This document shows positions 51,937-61,711 of a stretch of DNA of 64,000 bases, one piece after another. How positions within the stretch are numbered: the first letter of the stretch is position 1; each line of letters opens with the position of its first letter. The position numbers and the translations under genes were made by a program. Below the pieces are notes generated by a model. That model saw only the letters and a list, made by a program, of their open reading frames with translations, did no database searches and was not told where the DNA came from. The stretch is from Bacteroidota bacterium (GTDB lineage: Bacteria; Bacteroidota; Bacteroidia; Chitinophagales; Chitinophagaceae): the NCBI GenBank assembly GCA_029555415.1, contig JAKPSI010000082.1:62001-126000 (forward strand), read 5' to 3'.

Positions 51937-54900
51937 TTATTTCAATTGCTTCAGGATCTCCTCAATGGCACGCTCCAGTTGCGGGTCCTTTCCATTGATC
52001 TTATCTGAAAAGCCGTTGATGACCAGGATATCCGGCTGTACGCCTGTTTTCTCCAGGTCCTTTCCATCCAGCGTGTAACAACCCCAGGCCGGCATGCGTA
52101 CGGTTGAACCATCAACCAGACCAACACCACTGGTGAAGATGATCCAGCGATAGGTATTGTTGCCGACGATCTTGCCAAGCTTGAGCGCTTTGAATCCCTG
52201 TGAGGTCATTTCCGCATCACTGAGTGATTGTTCATTCGTCAGTAAGATGATCGGTTTATCACTGGGCGCGAAATTCGACTGATTCGTTTTTTGCCCTTCC
52301 CGGTATTTCCATTGCAGATAAGAGCGCTGACTCAGGAATTTCAGCACATCATCATGCACATTGCCGCCGGTATTGTACCGAAGGTCGAAAATGAGCGCGT
52401 CTTTCGAATTGAGTTCCCTGGTCATGTCGATGATGAACTGCTCCAGTTCACCCTGTCCCATATTCTTCATGTACCCATAAGCGATACGTCCCTTACCCAG
52501 TTCATCCACCCTTTTCTGATTGCGGTCGATCCATTCATCATACAGATTGTTGAATAAAGTGGACTGCGGATGCAATTCGTATTCAAAGGTCTGTCCCGCG
52601 CGACCGAAGGTCAGTCTGAGTTCCTTGTCCAGCGAGGGTTGTGTGAAATAATAATTGCGGTCAACCGAAGGATCAACGGTCACGTCATTCACTTTCAGCA
52701 GCTGATCGCCGGGGCGGATATCGATCCCTTTTTTATCAGCTGCGGAACGCAATACCACATATTTCACTTTGTAGGGCTGATCATCTTCGAAGATCACACC
52801 GGTTTCCATCGTGCGGTTGCTGAGCGCGATGGTTTCATCTTCACCGAAGGTGCCGAATCCCTGATGGGATGAGTTGAGTTCGCCCAGCATATCGTTGAGC
52901 AATACACGCAGATCGGCGCGGTTATTCAGATAAGGAATGAAGCGGCGATAGTACTCGCGGGTCTTTGCCCAGTCGAGCCCGTGAAAATGCTCATCATAAT
53001 AATTCTCCTGCATCTGTGCCCAGGCCTCTTCGAACAACTGGCTGAATTCTTCCGCCAGGTTCCTGCGGAAGGTGAAGCTGATGCTGACCGGCTCGGCCTT
53101 GTTCGCATCAAGGTTCAGTTTATTGATGGTGCCGTTACAGAGCACATATAATTTATCACTCACTTCGCGGAAATCGGATCCGCCGCCTTCCGTACCGGCG
53201 ATCTTTTCCGTTTTATTCTGTTCAAATGGTTCTGTGACCGTTTTCCAGAGCGCAACCCGTCCTTCTCCATGGTTGCTGCTGTAGATCACGGAAACCTTAT
53301 CTCCTTTCTGATAAACATAACTGAGGAATTGCGTACCGAGTCCCGGGCTCAACTGCTCCAGCCTTTCCATCAGCCGGTCCGTATCGAATGTAACAGGCTT
53401 CACATCCGGGGTTGCGGCCTTTTTGCTCGTATCTTTTTTCTCTTCTTTGAAAAGGTCATTGAATTTATCGAACCGGAACGGATCATCCGATTTTTCAAGT
53501 GCAGCACGGTACACTTTCGCATCCGGCATACCGAAAGGATAGGCGGGCTTCAGGCGCTGACTGGTGAAATAAATGTACTTGCCATCGGCGCCCCACAGCG
53601 GATCATTCTCTGTGATCGCTGTTTTGGTGAGATTCGTGATCTGCCCGTCCTGGATCCTGTACAAGAATATGTCCTGCTCAAAATTCCGGTAGGCCGTATA
53701 CATAACATACGCTTCATCCGGTGAAAACGAAGGATTGCTGTTATCGAATCCCCAGAACTCATCTTTCACGATCGTTTTGCTGTCACCGGTTTTGATATCC
53801 AGCATCCGCAATTCATCACGGCCGCTGAGATACAGGAGTTTGGTCCTTTTTTTATTGATGACCAGCGAGCGGTCATTCCGGTTCTCCTTCGTAAGCTGCT
53901 TCAGTGGTGAACTTCCATCAGCCCCTACGGTGAACAGATTGGTGTATCCCTGATACGTTTGCGTGAAAAGGATGGTCTTGTTATCATCCTGCCAGCGCAA
54001 TTCCGTTACACGTTCTGCAGAACCCCGGTCGATCTGACGGATGAACTTTCCTTCCACATCACTCACGAATAATTCTCCTCTGGAAACGAAAGCCAGTTTC
54101 TTCCCATCCGGTGAAACATCAAACGTGCTGATATTACTACGCACTTCAAAATCCTTTTCTTTGGGCAAAGTATTGTTCCGGTTCACGGTGATATCCAGTT
54201 TTTCAGCCTTCCCTTTCTCCGTATCATAGATCCAGAGCTGGTAATCTTTCTCAAAAACCACTTTACCGCCTTTGGCATTGACCTGCGGCGTTTTGATGGA
54301 TGTACTGAAACTGGTCAGGCCTTTTTTCTTGCCGTTATCCAATGTCGCCAGGTTGTACTCGCCATTGGTTTCATCTGAAATGAAGTACACGCGCCCTGAC
54401 TGATCGATCGTTGTGGCAAAATCCTTTCCTTCCCAGTCGGTATACTTTTTATACGCCTTAGTTGCGGGGTCATACGACTGTATATCCGGATTGAACGGAC
54501 CTTTGTAACGTTTACGTTGCGCCTGATTCGCACTTTCCCAGGTATCATTGAAGAAGATCTCCCCTGTTTTCGGGTGTTCCACGAGGTTATGGTCGAACTG
54601 GAAGAAATAATTGCCGAATACGCGGCGTGGCGTTCCGCCGGTCGCGGCTACTTTGAAACCGGAGATCTGTCCCATCCGGTTGCTGTTGAAATATATACTC
54701 TTTGAATCCCAGCTCCAGCTGGTCACTTCATCGTTGGCACTGTGCCAGGTCAGCTGTTTCACTTCGCCACCACCGAAAGGAATGAGGTAAACATCGGCAT
54801 TGCCGAACTGCCTTCCCGTGAAAGCGATCCATTTACCATCAGGAGAAACTCGCGGACTGGTCTCATAACCCTGCATGGCAGTGAGCCTGGTCGCTTTACC

Positions 54901-55062
54901 ATCATTCACTGCGGCTTTCCAGAGATCGCCTTCAAAACTGAAGATGACGGTTTGCCCGTCAGGCGTCAGACAGGGATTGGAAAGGAAATAGACCGGCGAC
55001 TGCTGCGCATTCATAACAAAAGCGAACAGCATAGCAACGGTCAGGTGCAGAAGTTTTCTCAT
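51937..55062 (-). CDS. Tricorn-like S41 protease
   Basis: 1041 residues. Signal peptide (AMLFAFVMNAQ). Residues about 25-700 are repeated WD40/beta-propeller-type blades, including VYFLSNPCLTPDGQTVIFSF and SWDSKSIYFNSNRMGQISGF. A PDZ-like domain follows (about 765-850, IDIRPGDQLLKVNDVTVD). The C-terminal S41 catalytic part holds the nucleophile Ser in LLTNEQSLSDAEM and the region RYNTGGNVHDDV. This is the tricorn protease homolog (propeller plus PDZ plus S41) found in many bacteria, degrading peptides. Only 4 bases separate its stop from that of the secreted protein converging on it. Confidence 0.92.
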   Translation of the reverse strand: MRKLLHLTVAMLFAFVMNAQQSPVYFLSNPCLTPDGQTVIFSFEGDLWKAAVNDGKATRLTAMQGYETSPRVSPDGKWIAFTGRQFGNADVYLIPFGGGEVKQLTWHSANDEVTSWSWDSKSIYFNSNRMGQISGFKVAATGGTPRRVFGNYFFQFDHNLVEHPKTGEIFFNDTWESANQAQRKRYKGPFNPDIQSYDPATKAYKKYTDWEGKDFATTIDQSGRVYFISDETNGEYNLATLDNGKKKGLTSFSTSIKTPQVNAKGGKVVFEKDYQLWIYDTEKGKAEKLDITVNRNNTLPKEKDFEVRSNISTFDVSPDGKKLAFVSRGELFVSDVEGKFIRQIDRGSAERVTELRWQDDNKTILFTQTYQGYTNLFTVGADGSSPLKQLTKENRNDRSLVINKKRTKLLYLSGRDELRMLDIKTGDSKTIVKDEFWGFDNSNPSFSPDEAYVMYTAYRNFEQDIFLYRIQDGQITNLTKTAITENDPLWGADGKYIYFTSQRLKPAYPFGMPDAKVYRAALEKSDDPFRFDKFNDLFKEEKKDTSKKAATPDVKPVTFDTDRLMERLEQLSPGLGTQFLSYVYQKGDKVSVIYSSNHGEGRVALWKTVTEPFEQNKTEKIAGTEGGGSDFREVSDKLYVLCNGTINKLNLDANKAEPVSISFTFRRNLAEEFSQLFEEAWAQMQENYYDEHFHGLDWAKTREYYRRFIPYLNNRADLRVLLNDMLGELNSSHQGFGTFGEDETIALSNRTMETGVIFEDDQPYKVKYVVLRSAADKKGIDIRPGDQLLKVNDVTVDPSVDRNYYFTQPSLDKELRLTFGRAGQTFEYELHPQSTLFNNLYDEWIDRNQKRVDELGKGRIAYGYMKNMGQGELEQFIIDMTRELNSKDALIFDLRYNTGGNVHDDVLKFLSQRSYLQWKYREGQKTNQSNFAPSDKPIILLTNEQSLSDAEMTSQGFKALKLGKIVGNNTYRWIIFTSGVGLVDGSTVRMPAWGCYTLDGKDLEKTGVQPDILVINGFSDKINGKDPQLERAIEEILKQLK

Positions 55063-55138
55063 TTCAGTGGTTTTAGATATGGAATGTACGAAGGGAAATG
55101 AGAAAGCTACTTCCGCCTGTCAAAAAGTATGCATGTAC

Positions 55139-55627
55139 TCAGCGGGTCATCCGGTATTCATTGCGCATCATGAAGCTATCCGTCTTATTGAACCTTACGT
55201 CTTCGCGGATGCGCAGATCGGTCTGCCCGAATGTATACCTGTGGCGGATCGTGGCCGGGCGGTCATCATCCGTACCCTCATATTCAGTCAGGAAACTCAG
55301 CGTTTTACCTTCCGCTTTTTTCTCCAGGATCCTCGCCCCGTCAAAATAATGACCGCCTTTGGTGATCGCCAGTGTATCGTAACTATTGGCTTTGGGCTCG
55401 TCAGGGTATTCATGGAAGATGATCACATGGCCGGGCAGTGCGGCCGGAATGCTGATATCCAAATTCGCGGGCATGGTATAAGGCTTCTTTGTGCCGTAAT
55501 CGATATAGGTCAGACTGCCTTTCCAATGCCCTGCGGCAAAGAGCAGTTCATCAGCCCTGAGCCTGGGTTTATTTTCATTGAGCAGGAAAGTGAAAGGAAC
55601 AAGCAGGAAAGCAGCGATGAATTTCAT
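55139..55627 (-). CDS. Secreted protein of unknown function
   Basis: 162 residues from ATG 55627 (MKFIAAFLLVPFTFLLNENK). A hydrophobic N-terminus is followed by beta-rich sequence (WKGSLTYIDYGTKKPYTM, HVIIFHEYPDEPKANSYD, SFLTEYEGTDDDRPATIRHR), like lipocalin/fatty-acid-binding folds. No motif recognised. It lies between the tricorn gene and leuS on the same strand, with the leuS terminator just upstream, so it should have its own promoter. Confidence 0.62.
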   Translation of the reverse strand: MKFIAAFLLVPFTFLLNENKPRLRADELLFAAGHWKGSLTYIDYGTKKPYTMPANLDISIPAALPGHVIIFHEYPDEPKANSYDTLAITKGGHYFDGARILEKKAEGKTLSFLTEYEGTDDDRPATIRHRYTFGQTDLRIREDVRFNKTDSFMMRNEYRMTR

Positions 55628-55646
55628 GGAGGTTTTTGCAGTGAAC

Positions 55647-55676
55647 AAAAAAGCCGGTGAAATGGTTCACCGGCTT
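55647..55676 (-). terminator. Intrinsic terminator of leuS
   Basis: The 10-11 bp stem AAGCCGGTGAA / TTCACCGGCTT (loop ATGG) is followed on the minus strand by a T run. It lies 21 bases after the leuS stop. Confidence 0.88.
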
Positions 55677-55696
55677 TGTAAAATATCGTTGAATGG

Positions 55697-58690
55697 TCAG
55701 ATCACCACGTTGATCATCTTGTTCTTCACATAAATGATCTTCTTCGGCGCTTTGCCTTCCAGCCATTTCTGTACCGTGGCATCGGCCAGCACCAGGGCCT
55801 CCACTTCCGCCTGTGTGGCGGTCAGGGCGATGGTGAGTTCCGCACGGGTCTTGCCATTGATGGCCACCGGATAAGCTTTCGCTGTTTCCTTGACATGACT
55901 TTCGATGAAAACAGGATAAGCCGCATCAATGATGCTTTCTTTATGTCCCAGCAATGACCACAGCTCTTCACAGATATGCGGTGCATACGGTGTGAGCAGG
56001 ATCAGCAAGGGTTCAAGGATCGCGCGCTTGTGGCAGTTGAGGTCCGACAGCTCATTGGTAGCGATCATGAATGCGCTCACCGCGGTATTGAAACTGAAAC
56101 GTTCAGTGTCATTCTCGATCTTACGGATCGTGTTGTGCAGCACTTTCAGTTCAGCGGGTGTGGCTGCATCTTCAGTGACGATCAGTCCCTTCATTTCATC
56201 GGCGAACAAACGCCAGAATTTCTTCAGGAAACGGTGCACCCCTTCAATGCCCTTGGTGTCCCAGGGTTTGCTCATTTCCACCGGGCCGAGGAACATTTCA
56301 TACATGCGGAAGGTGTCGGCACCGAATTTATCAACCAATACATCGGGGTTAACGGTATTGAATTTCGACTTCGACATTTTCTCCACTTCGGAACCTGTCA
56401 AATAAGACCCCATGCGCTCTTGCTCACCCCCTGCAATAAACTCACCCCGTTTTTCGCCGCTTTCGAATTTTGGTGTTGTGAAATTATAATCTTCAAAAAT
56501 GAATTCGGCGTGTTTATTCTCAGCTTTGATCTTTTTGAACTGCTCAATATCTAATTCATAGCCATCAACAATATTTACATCTACATGCAGTTGAGTTATA
56601 TCGAATTTCTTAATCTCGATTTCCCCCAAATTGTTCGGATAATACATTAACGGAAGCATTCTTCTTAGAGCATCAAGAATGCCCCATTCATTATCTAAAT
56701 CATTGTTTATATATTTTTCATACAAGCCTTTAGATACATATATCTGAGGCCGCAGTAATCCATTGCTATCAAATGGATCTTTCTCAAAATGAATTTGTAA
56801 ACGATACACGAACCGGCTGCTTCCCTGGATCATTCCCTGGTTCACCAGTTTTTTGAAAGGCTCATCGTGTCCGATGAAACCCAGGTCATACAAGGCTTTC
56901 GTCCACATGCGGCTGTACAGCAAATGCCCGACCGCGTGTTCCGTTCCGCCGATGTACAGATCCACTTGCCCCCAGTAATCAGATACTTTACGGTCGCAGA
57001 AAGCCTGATCATTCTGCGGATCCATATAACGAAGGAAGTACCAACTGCTGCCGGCATAACCGGGCATGGTATTCGTTTCCAGTTCACGTGCTACCCATTC
57101 AGGGATGTTCGCGAGCGGACCCTCGCCTTCGGGACCGGGTTTGTAATTATCAACGTGCGGTAATTCCAGCGGGAGTTCGTTCGCATCCATCGGATAGGCG
57201 ACGCCTTCTTTCCACTTGATCGGGAAAGGCTCACCCCAGTAACGCTGGCGGCTGAACGCGGCATCACGCATCTTGAAATTCACTTTGCGTTTGCCAATGC
57301 CCATTTCTTCAAGCTTATCGATCACGATATCGATCGCGTCCTTCATTTTCACGCCATTCAGGAAACCTGAATTTTCCAGCAATGCTTCTTTCGTAGCATT
57401 CGCTTCTTCGCCATTATAAAATGAACCGATGATATTGGTGATGGGAATAGAGAAGTACTGCGCGAACTTATGGTCACGTTCATCGCCGCAAGGCACCGCC
57501 ATGATGGCACCGGTTCCGTAACCGGCCAGCACGTATTCAGAGATCCAGATGGGGATCTGCCGCTGATCGAAAGGATTCACGGCATAAGCACCGGTGAATA
57601 CGCCACTGATCTTCTTCTCCGCCATACGCTCGCGCTCACTGCGGCTTTTCACGTAAGCGATGTATTCTTCCACCGTAGTTTTCTGTTCCGCTGTGGTGAT
57701 CGTTTCCACCAGTTCATGTTCCGGGGCAATGACCATAAAGTCAACACCGAAAATAGTATCGGGTCTTGTTGTATATACTTTCAGTGAGGTTTTCTTGTCT
57801 GAATCCTTTGTGCCGAATACTTCAAAATCTATTTCCGCTCCGCTGGATTTTCCGATCCAGTTGGTCTGCATTTCTTTCATCGCTTCACTGAACTCGATGC
57901 GGTCGAGTCCTTCCAGCAAACGATCCGCGTATTCCGTGATGCGCAGGTACCACTGACGGAGTTTCTTTTTCACAACTGGGTGTCCGCCTCTTTCGCTCAC
58001 ACCGTTCACCACTTCATCATTGGCGAGTACGGTACCGAGGGCTTCGCACCAGTTCACTTCACCGTAACCGCAAAAAGCGAGTCGGTAGTTCATCAGGATT
58101 TCCTGGCGGCGTTTCTCGTCAAAATTTTTCCAGTCGGCTGCAGTGAAGGCCAGACCTGCATCTCCGGGACAAGCATGCGCTGCATTGCCTTCTTTTTCAA
58201 AAATGGCGATGAGCTCAATCAGTGGTTGCGCTTTCTTCGTTTGTCTGTTGAAAAAAGAATGGAAAAGTTGCAGGAAGATCCACTGTGTCCATTTATAATA
58301 ACCGGGTTCGCAGGTGCGGACCTCGCGTGACCAGTCGTAGCAGAATCCGATATTATCGAGCTGCCTTCTGAAATTGGCGATGTTATTCTCAGTGGATACG
58401 GCGGGATGGATACCATGATCGATGGCATATTGTTCCGCAGGTAATCCGAACGCGTCATAACCCATCGGGTGCAGGACGTTGAAACCCTTCAGTCGCTTAT
58501 AACGGCTGTAGATATCGGAGGCGATATAACCGAGTGGGTGGCCCACATGCAATCCCGCACCGCTGGGGTAAGGGAACATATCGAGCACATAACATTTGGG
58601 GCGTGTGAAATCATTGGCCACTTTATAAGCGCCGGTTTCATTCCAGTGTGCCTGCCATTTCTTTTCAATATTCCTGAACTGGTATTCCAT
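55697..58690 (-). CDS. leuS: Leucyl-tRNA synthetase with an unusual insertion
   Basis: 997 residues from ATG 58690 (MEYQFRNIEKKW; an ATG two codons earlier also exists). Class I synthetase with HIGH motif PYPSGAGLHVGHPLGYIASD, the editing domain (CP1) with GTGAIMAVPCGDERDHKFA, and KMSKS in EKMSKSKFNTVNPDVLVDKF. Usual Bacteroidota LeuRS proteins are about 920-950 residues. The extra length lies between LVNQGMIQGSSRFVYRLQ (about 620) and VEKMSKS (about 780): two blocks, IHFEKDPFDSNGLLRPQIYV and YNFTTPKFESGEKRGEF with neighbours. The DNA there (56450-56810) is AT-rich compared with the rest of the gene. Confidence 0.93.
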   Translation of the reverse strand: MEYQFRNIEKKWQAHWNETGAYKVANDFTRPKCYVLDMFPYPSGAGLHVGHPLGYIASDIYSRYKRLKGFNVLHPMGYDAFGLPAEQYAIDHGIHPAVSTENNIANFRRQLDNIGFCYDWSREVRTCEPGYYKWTQWIFLQLFHSFFNRQTKKAQPLIELIAIFEKEGNAAHACPGDAGLAFTAADWKNFDEKRRQEILMNYRLAFCGYGEVNWCEALGTVLANDEVVNGVSERGGHPVVKKKLRQWYLRITEYADRLLEGLDRIEFSEAMKEMQTNWIGKSSGAEIDFEVFGTKDSDKKTSLKVYTTRPDTIFGVDFMVIAPEHELVETITTAEQKTTVEEYIAYVKSRSERERMAEKKISGVFTGAYAVNPFDQRQIPIWISEYVLAGYGTGAIMAVPCGDERDHKFAQYFSIPITNIIGSFYNGEEANATKEALLENSGFLNGVKMKDAIDIVIDKLEEMGIGKRKVNFKMRDAAFSRQRYWGEPFPIKWKEGVAYPMDANELPLELPHVDNYKPGPEGEGPLANIPEWVARELETNTMPGYAGSSWYFLRYMDPQNDQAFCDRKVSDYWGQVDLYIGGTEHAVGHLLYSRMWTKALYDLGFIGHDEPFKKLVNQGMIQGSSRFVYRLQIHFEKDPFDSNGLLRPQIYVSKGLYEKYINNDLDNEWGILDALRRMLPLMYYPNNLGEIEIKKFDITQLHVDVNIVDGYELDIEQFKKIKAENKHAEFIFEDYNFTTPKFESGEKRGEFIAGGEQERMGSYLTGSEVEKMSKSKFNTVNPDVLVDKFGADTFRMYEMFLGPVEMSKPWDTKGIEGVHRFLKKFWRLFADEMKGLIVTEDAATPAELKVLHNTIRKIENDTERFSFNTAVSAFMIATNELSDLNCHKRAILEPLLILLTPYAPHICEELWSLLGHKESIIDAAYPVFIESHVKETAKAYPVAINGKTRAELTIALTATQAEVEALVLADATVQKWLEGKAPKKIIYVKNKMINVVI
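56450..56810. other. AT-rich insertion inside leuS
   Basis: The segment encoding the extra blocks before the KMSKS loop is visibly more AT-rich than the surrounding gene and keeps the reading frame open. It may be an acquired or recombined segment in the leucyl-specific region, or a lineage-specific insertion. Confidence 0.6.
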
Positions 58691-58854
58691 AATCATTCAT
58701 GTTGTTGCGGTACTGTTACCCTTTCGTTGCCGGAAAGATCGACCGGCGGCGGCATGACGTTGAGAAAACGTTAAAAACCCGGAAAGCGGCAATACAGTGG
58801 TACTGCAACCGTTTTGTGGAGGAACAAAAATACGGATTGTAGGCCTGAATCTGT

Positions 58855-58862
58855 TATTTTTG
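58855..58862 (+). promoter_or_regulatory. Predicted -7 box of the ftsX promoter
   Basis: TATTTTTG matches TAnnTTTG, 62 bases before the ftsX ATG. TTG lies 15 bases upstream, slightly close for a -33 box. Confidence 0.38.
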
Positions 58863-58924
58863 CCCGTCTGGCTGCATGAAACAGCAGCATCAGGCACAAC
58901 CTGTTAAATCCAAAATCAGCAAGC

Positions 58925-59794
58925 ATGTCCCAAGCCGGAAAATCATCCATTAAACGCGGAAAACCGTCCTATTTCATGTCCATCCTGGGGGTCACACTCG
59001 TGCTCTTCCTGCTGGGCATCATCGGATGGCTGATGATCAACGCGAATAAACTCGGCAACTATTTCAAGGAAAGCGTGGAAGTAAGGGCGTATCTGCGGGG
59101 TGACCTGAACCCCAAGGACAGCGTAGCCCTGATGAATTATATCAGTGCGAAACCGTATGTGAAATCCGTTGAATTCGTGACCAAAGAAGCCGCGATCAAG
59201 TCGATGGCGCAGGATGACCAGGACTGGAACAAGGTACTGGATGCCAACCCGCTGCCGAACAGCATCAACTTCAAAGTGAAAAAGGAATACCTGAATGTGG
59301 ATTCCCTGAAAACGATCAAAACGGACCTGGAGCTGCAGACCTATGTGAATGATGTGCAGTATCCGGAGGCGCTGGTGGACAAGATGAATAAGAACATCGA
59401 GAAGATCAGTCTGTACGCGCTCGTTATCGCGGTATTACTTTCGATCGTGGTCATTATCCTGATCGATAATACGATCCGTCTGGCGATGTTCAGCAACCGT
59501 TTCCTCATCAAGACCATGCAAATGGTGGGTGCAACGCGCAATTTCATCGCCCGTCCGATGAACATCAAGGCGGTGGTGAATGGTTCCATCAGTGCAGCGA
59601 TCGCGATCGTGGCCATCTGGCTCATCATCGTGTTCCTGGAAAGCCGGATACCTTATCTGAATACCATCCATGATAACTTCTCCCTGTTCCTGTTATTCCT
59701 CGGGATGCTGGTACTGGGTATTTGTATCACCGTATTCAGTACACACCGGAGTGTGGTCAAGTACCTGAAAATGAAGCTGGACGACCTGTATTGA
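58925..59794 (+). CDS. ftsX: Cell-division ABC transporter permease FtsX
   Basis: 289 residues. One N-terminal membrane helix (about 20-40, TLVLFLLGIIGWLM), an extracytoplasmic domain (about 45-165), then three helices forming the FtsX permease domain (about 165-285). MVGATRNFIARPMNIKAVVN is the typical FtsX cytoplasmic loop. With the ATPase FtsE it controls cell-wall hydrolases at the division site. ftsE is not adjacent. Followed by a DUF3098 gene and uppP, an arrangement common in Bacteroidota. Confidence 0.92.
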   Translation: MSQAGKSSIKRGKPSYFMSILGVTLVLFLLGIIGWLMINANKLGNYFKESVEVRAYLRGDLNPKDSVALMNYISAKPYVKSVEFVTKEAAIKSMAQDDQDWNKVLDANPLPNSINFKVKKEYLNVDSLKTIKTDLELQTYVNDVQYPEALVDKMNKNIEKISLYALVIAVLLSIVVIILIDNTIRLAMFSNRFLIKTMQMVGATRNFIARPMNIKAVVNGSISAAIAIVAIWLIIVFLESRIPYLNTIHDNFSLFLLFLGMLVLGICITVFSTHRSVVKYLKMKLDDLY

Positions 59795-59798
59795 TCCT

Positions 59799-59817
59799 CC
59801 CGTCGCTAAAGGACGGG
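59799..59817 (+). other. Stem-loop after ftsX
   Basis: CCCGTC / GACGGG with a 7-base loop, 5 bases after the ftsX stop, without a T run. It may protect the mRNA end or slow transcription. Confidence 0.4.
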
Positions 59818-59905
59818 ACAGGCACCTGATACATCCGGAACTTCAGCGTCCGGATTTGCCCGGATTGCGGCTTATAGCTATATTGCAGACCCAAACAGCA
59901 AGAAA

Positions 59906-60151
59906 ATGAGCGACAACAAACAAACACAGATCTTTTCAAAAGATAATTATATCTGGATGGCCGCAGGCATCGTCGTACTGGCGCTCGGCTTCTTCTTACT
60001 TTCCGGTGGCAAAAGTGATGACCCGAATGTATTTGACAAGGCCAAGGTGTACAGCACGACCCGGATCACGGTAGCTCCGATCCTGATCCTGGCGGGTTTG
60101 GTGATCGAGATCTTCGCTATTTTCCGCAAGCCTAAAGCAGTTCAGGAATAA
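59906..60151 (+). CDS. DUF3098 membrane protein
   Basis: 81 residues with two membrane helices (about 17-33, MAAGIVVLALGFFLLSGG, and about 55-74, ITVAPILILAGLVIEIFA). NVFDKAKVYSTTRITVAP between them is the family hallmark. DUF3098 proteins sit between ftsX and uppP in Bacteroidota and may help in envelope or cell-wall lipid recycling. Role unknown. Confidence 0.88.
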   Translation: MSDNKQTQIFSKDNYIWMAAGIVVLALGFFLLSGGKSDDPNVFDKAKVYSTTRITVAPILILAGLVIEIFAIFRKPKAVQE

Positions 60152-60171
60152 CGATATTTTTTGTTTTTTTT

Positions 60172-60197
60172 AGCGGTGACCCTTCACCGCTTTTTTT
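60172..60197 (+). terminator. Intrinsic terminator after the DUF3098 gene
   Basis: The stem AGCGGTGA / TCACCGCT (loop CCCT) is followed by seven T. It implies that uppP downstream has its own promoter or depends on read-through. Confidence 0.82.
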
Positions 60198-60248
60198 ATG
60201 CCCTGAAAATCCCAAAGAATTACCTTTAGGCCCAACTAATCTGAAATT

Positions 60249-61073
60249 ATGGGCATTGTTGAAGCAGTTATTCTGGGTATCGTGGAAGGGCTGACCGAAT
60301 TCCTTCCGGTTTCCTCCACCGGCCACATGATCATCACCAGTTCCATGCTGGGTATTCAGCATGATGAATTCACCAAGTTGTTCGAGGTTGCGATCCAGTT
60401 CGGCGCCATTCTGGCCGTTGTGATCCTGTACGCTCGGAAGTTCTTTGAATTCAGGCGCTGGGAGTTCTATGCCAAACTGATCGTTGGGGTGATGCCCGCA
60501 TTAATTCTCGGTTTTTTATTTTCCTCTAAAATAGATGAGCTGCTGGAAAGTCCTACCGTGGTAGCGATCAGCATGCTGGCCGGTGGTATCGTGTTGTTGT
60601 TCATTGACAGCGCATTCAAGGAGCATCCGATCGAGTCGGATGATCAGATCACTTATCCCAAGGCATTCATTGTGGGTTTATGGCAGACCATCGCCATGAT
60701 CCCCGGAGTGAGCCGCAGTGCAGCTTCCATCATAGGTGGTATGCAACAAAAATTCACAAGGAATCTGGCGGCCGAGTTCTCATTCTTCCTGGCGGTACCG
60801 ACGATGTTCGCGGCCACGGCCTATTCCCTGTTCCTGAAAAAATGGGAGCATGAAGGTGTGGTCAGAAAAGGGTATGAGATCATCACGGCCAGCCGTGACA
60901 ATACGATCACTTTCATTGTCGGCAATGTGGTCGCCTTTGTAGTGGCCATTTTCGCGATCCGGCTGTTCATCAACTACCTGAAGATCTATGGTTTCAAAGT
61001 GTTCGGGATCTACAGGATCCTGGCGGGCATCATCCTGCTTATCCTGCTTTTTACCGGGGTGATCGAAAAATAA
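60249..61073 (+). CDS. uppP: Undecaprenyl-diphosphatase UppP
   Basis: 274 residues, polytopic (about seven helices). The two family motifs are present: [20 protein letters not shown] near the N-terminus (E-rich catalytic segment) and [16 protein letters not shown] in the second half (PGxSRS). The enzyme dephosphorylates undecaprenyl pyrophosphate to recycle the carrier for cell-wall and O-antigen sugars. It confers bacitracin tolerance in many bacteria. Third gene of the conserved ftsX-DUF3098-uppP cluster. Confidence 0.93.
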   Translation: MGIVEAVILGIVEGLTEFLPVSSTGHMIITSSMLGIQHDEFTKLFEVAIQFGAILAVVILYARKFFEFRRWEFYAKLIVGVMPALILGFLFSSKIDELLESPTVVAISMLAGGIVLLFIDSAFKEHPIESDDQITYPKAFIVGLWQTIAMIPGVSRSAASIIGGMQQKFTRNLAAEFSFFLAVPTMFAATAYSLFLKKWEHEGVVRKGYEIITASRDNTITFIVGNVVAFVVAIFAIRLFINYLKIYGFKVFGIYRILAGIILLILLFTGVIEK

Positions 61074-61140
61074 TATACTCCTTTTGAGGGATTGCCTCCG
61101 GCGGATATTTTCCTTAACTATGCCTAAAATCAAAAAAACA

Positions 61141-61614
61141 ATGAAAAAGATCAGCTCCCTGCTTCTCCTTACATCAGTACTGATTATCGCCGGATGTACT
61201 AATTATGGCAAGAAAGCCACACACGGACATATTGAATTCTATTACAAGGACGGGATCAGTGCAGAGCAGGCCCAGCGTGCAGCCGACCTTTTCTACTCGA
61301 TCGATTCGGCCGGCAATAACAGCAAAACAGAAAAAAGTGTTCAGCTTATCAAGGTCAATGACACGGTCTGCTTCCGCATGGTGGTAGATGAGAAGAAGGC
61401 CAAAGACATGTCTGATGATATTTTCAACACAATCGGCTCCATATTCTCTGACAGTGTATTCAATCACGCACCTGTAAAGCTGGAACTGACCGACAATACA
61501 TTCAACACCATTCGTATCGTTAAGTATCAAAAGATCGACTTCGGCCCTGAACCTGCACAGCAAGACACAACTTCAGAAGTAAAACCTGCTGAAAGCGGTA
61601 CGGGCAACCAATAA
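61141..61614 (+). CDS. Lipoprotein of unknown function
   Basis: 157 residues from ATG 61141 (an ATG seven codons earlier is also possible). Signal peptide ends in a lipobox (VLIIAGC). The body has an alternating pattern with DGISAEQAQRAADLFYSIDS and ends in a Pro/Thr/Glu-rich tail. No domain recognised. A terminator follows immediately. Confidence 0.7.
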   Translation: MKKISSLLLLTSVLIIAGCTNYGKKATHGHIEFYYKDGISAEQAQRAADLFYSIDSAGNNSKTEKSVQLIKVNDTVCFRMVVDEKKAKDMSDDIFNTIGSIFSDSVFNHAPVKLELTDNTFNTIRIVKYQKIDFGPEPAQQDTTSEVKPAESGTGNQ

Positions 61615-61636
61615 TTAACCCTCATACCAATATAAG

Positions 61637-61664
61637 AGCCCCTTCTGCTGAAGGGGCTTTTTTT
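61637..61664 (+). terminator. Intrinsic terminator of the lipoprotein gene
   Basis: The 9-bp stem AGCCCCTTC / GAAGGGGCT (loop TGCT) is followed by seven T. Confidence 0.88.
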
Positions 61665-61694
61665 GTAACCGAATTCCCTAAATCCTTAATTTTA
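61662..61694 (+). promoter_or_regulatory. Predicted promoter of the MFS-MBL operon
   Basis: TTTG (61662-61665), 21 bases, then TAATTTTA (61687-61694), close to TAnnTTTG. The MFS ATG is 18 bases downstream. The -33 box overlaps the T run of the previous terminator. Confidence 0.4.
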
Positions 61695-61711
61695 GAGCAA
61701 AGCATCAATCC

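Noticed and set aside
56450-56810. Frameshift or assembly error in leuS
   Set aside because: The frame stays open through the insertion and both flanking motifs are intact, so an error is unlikely.
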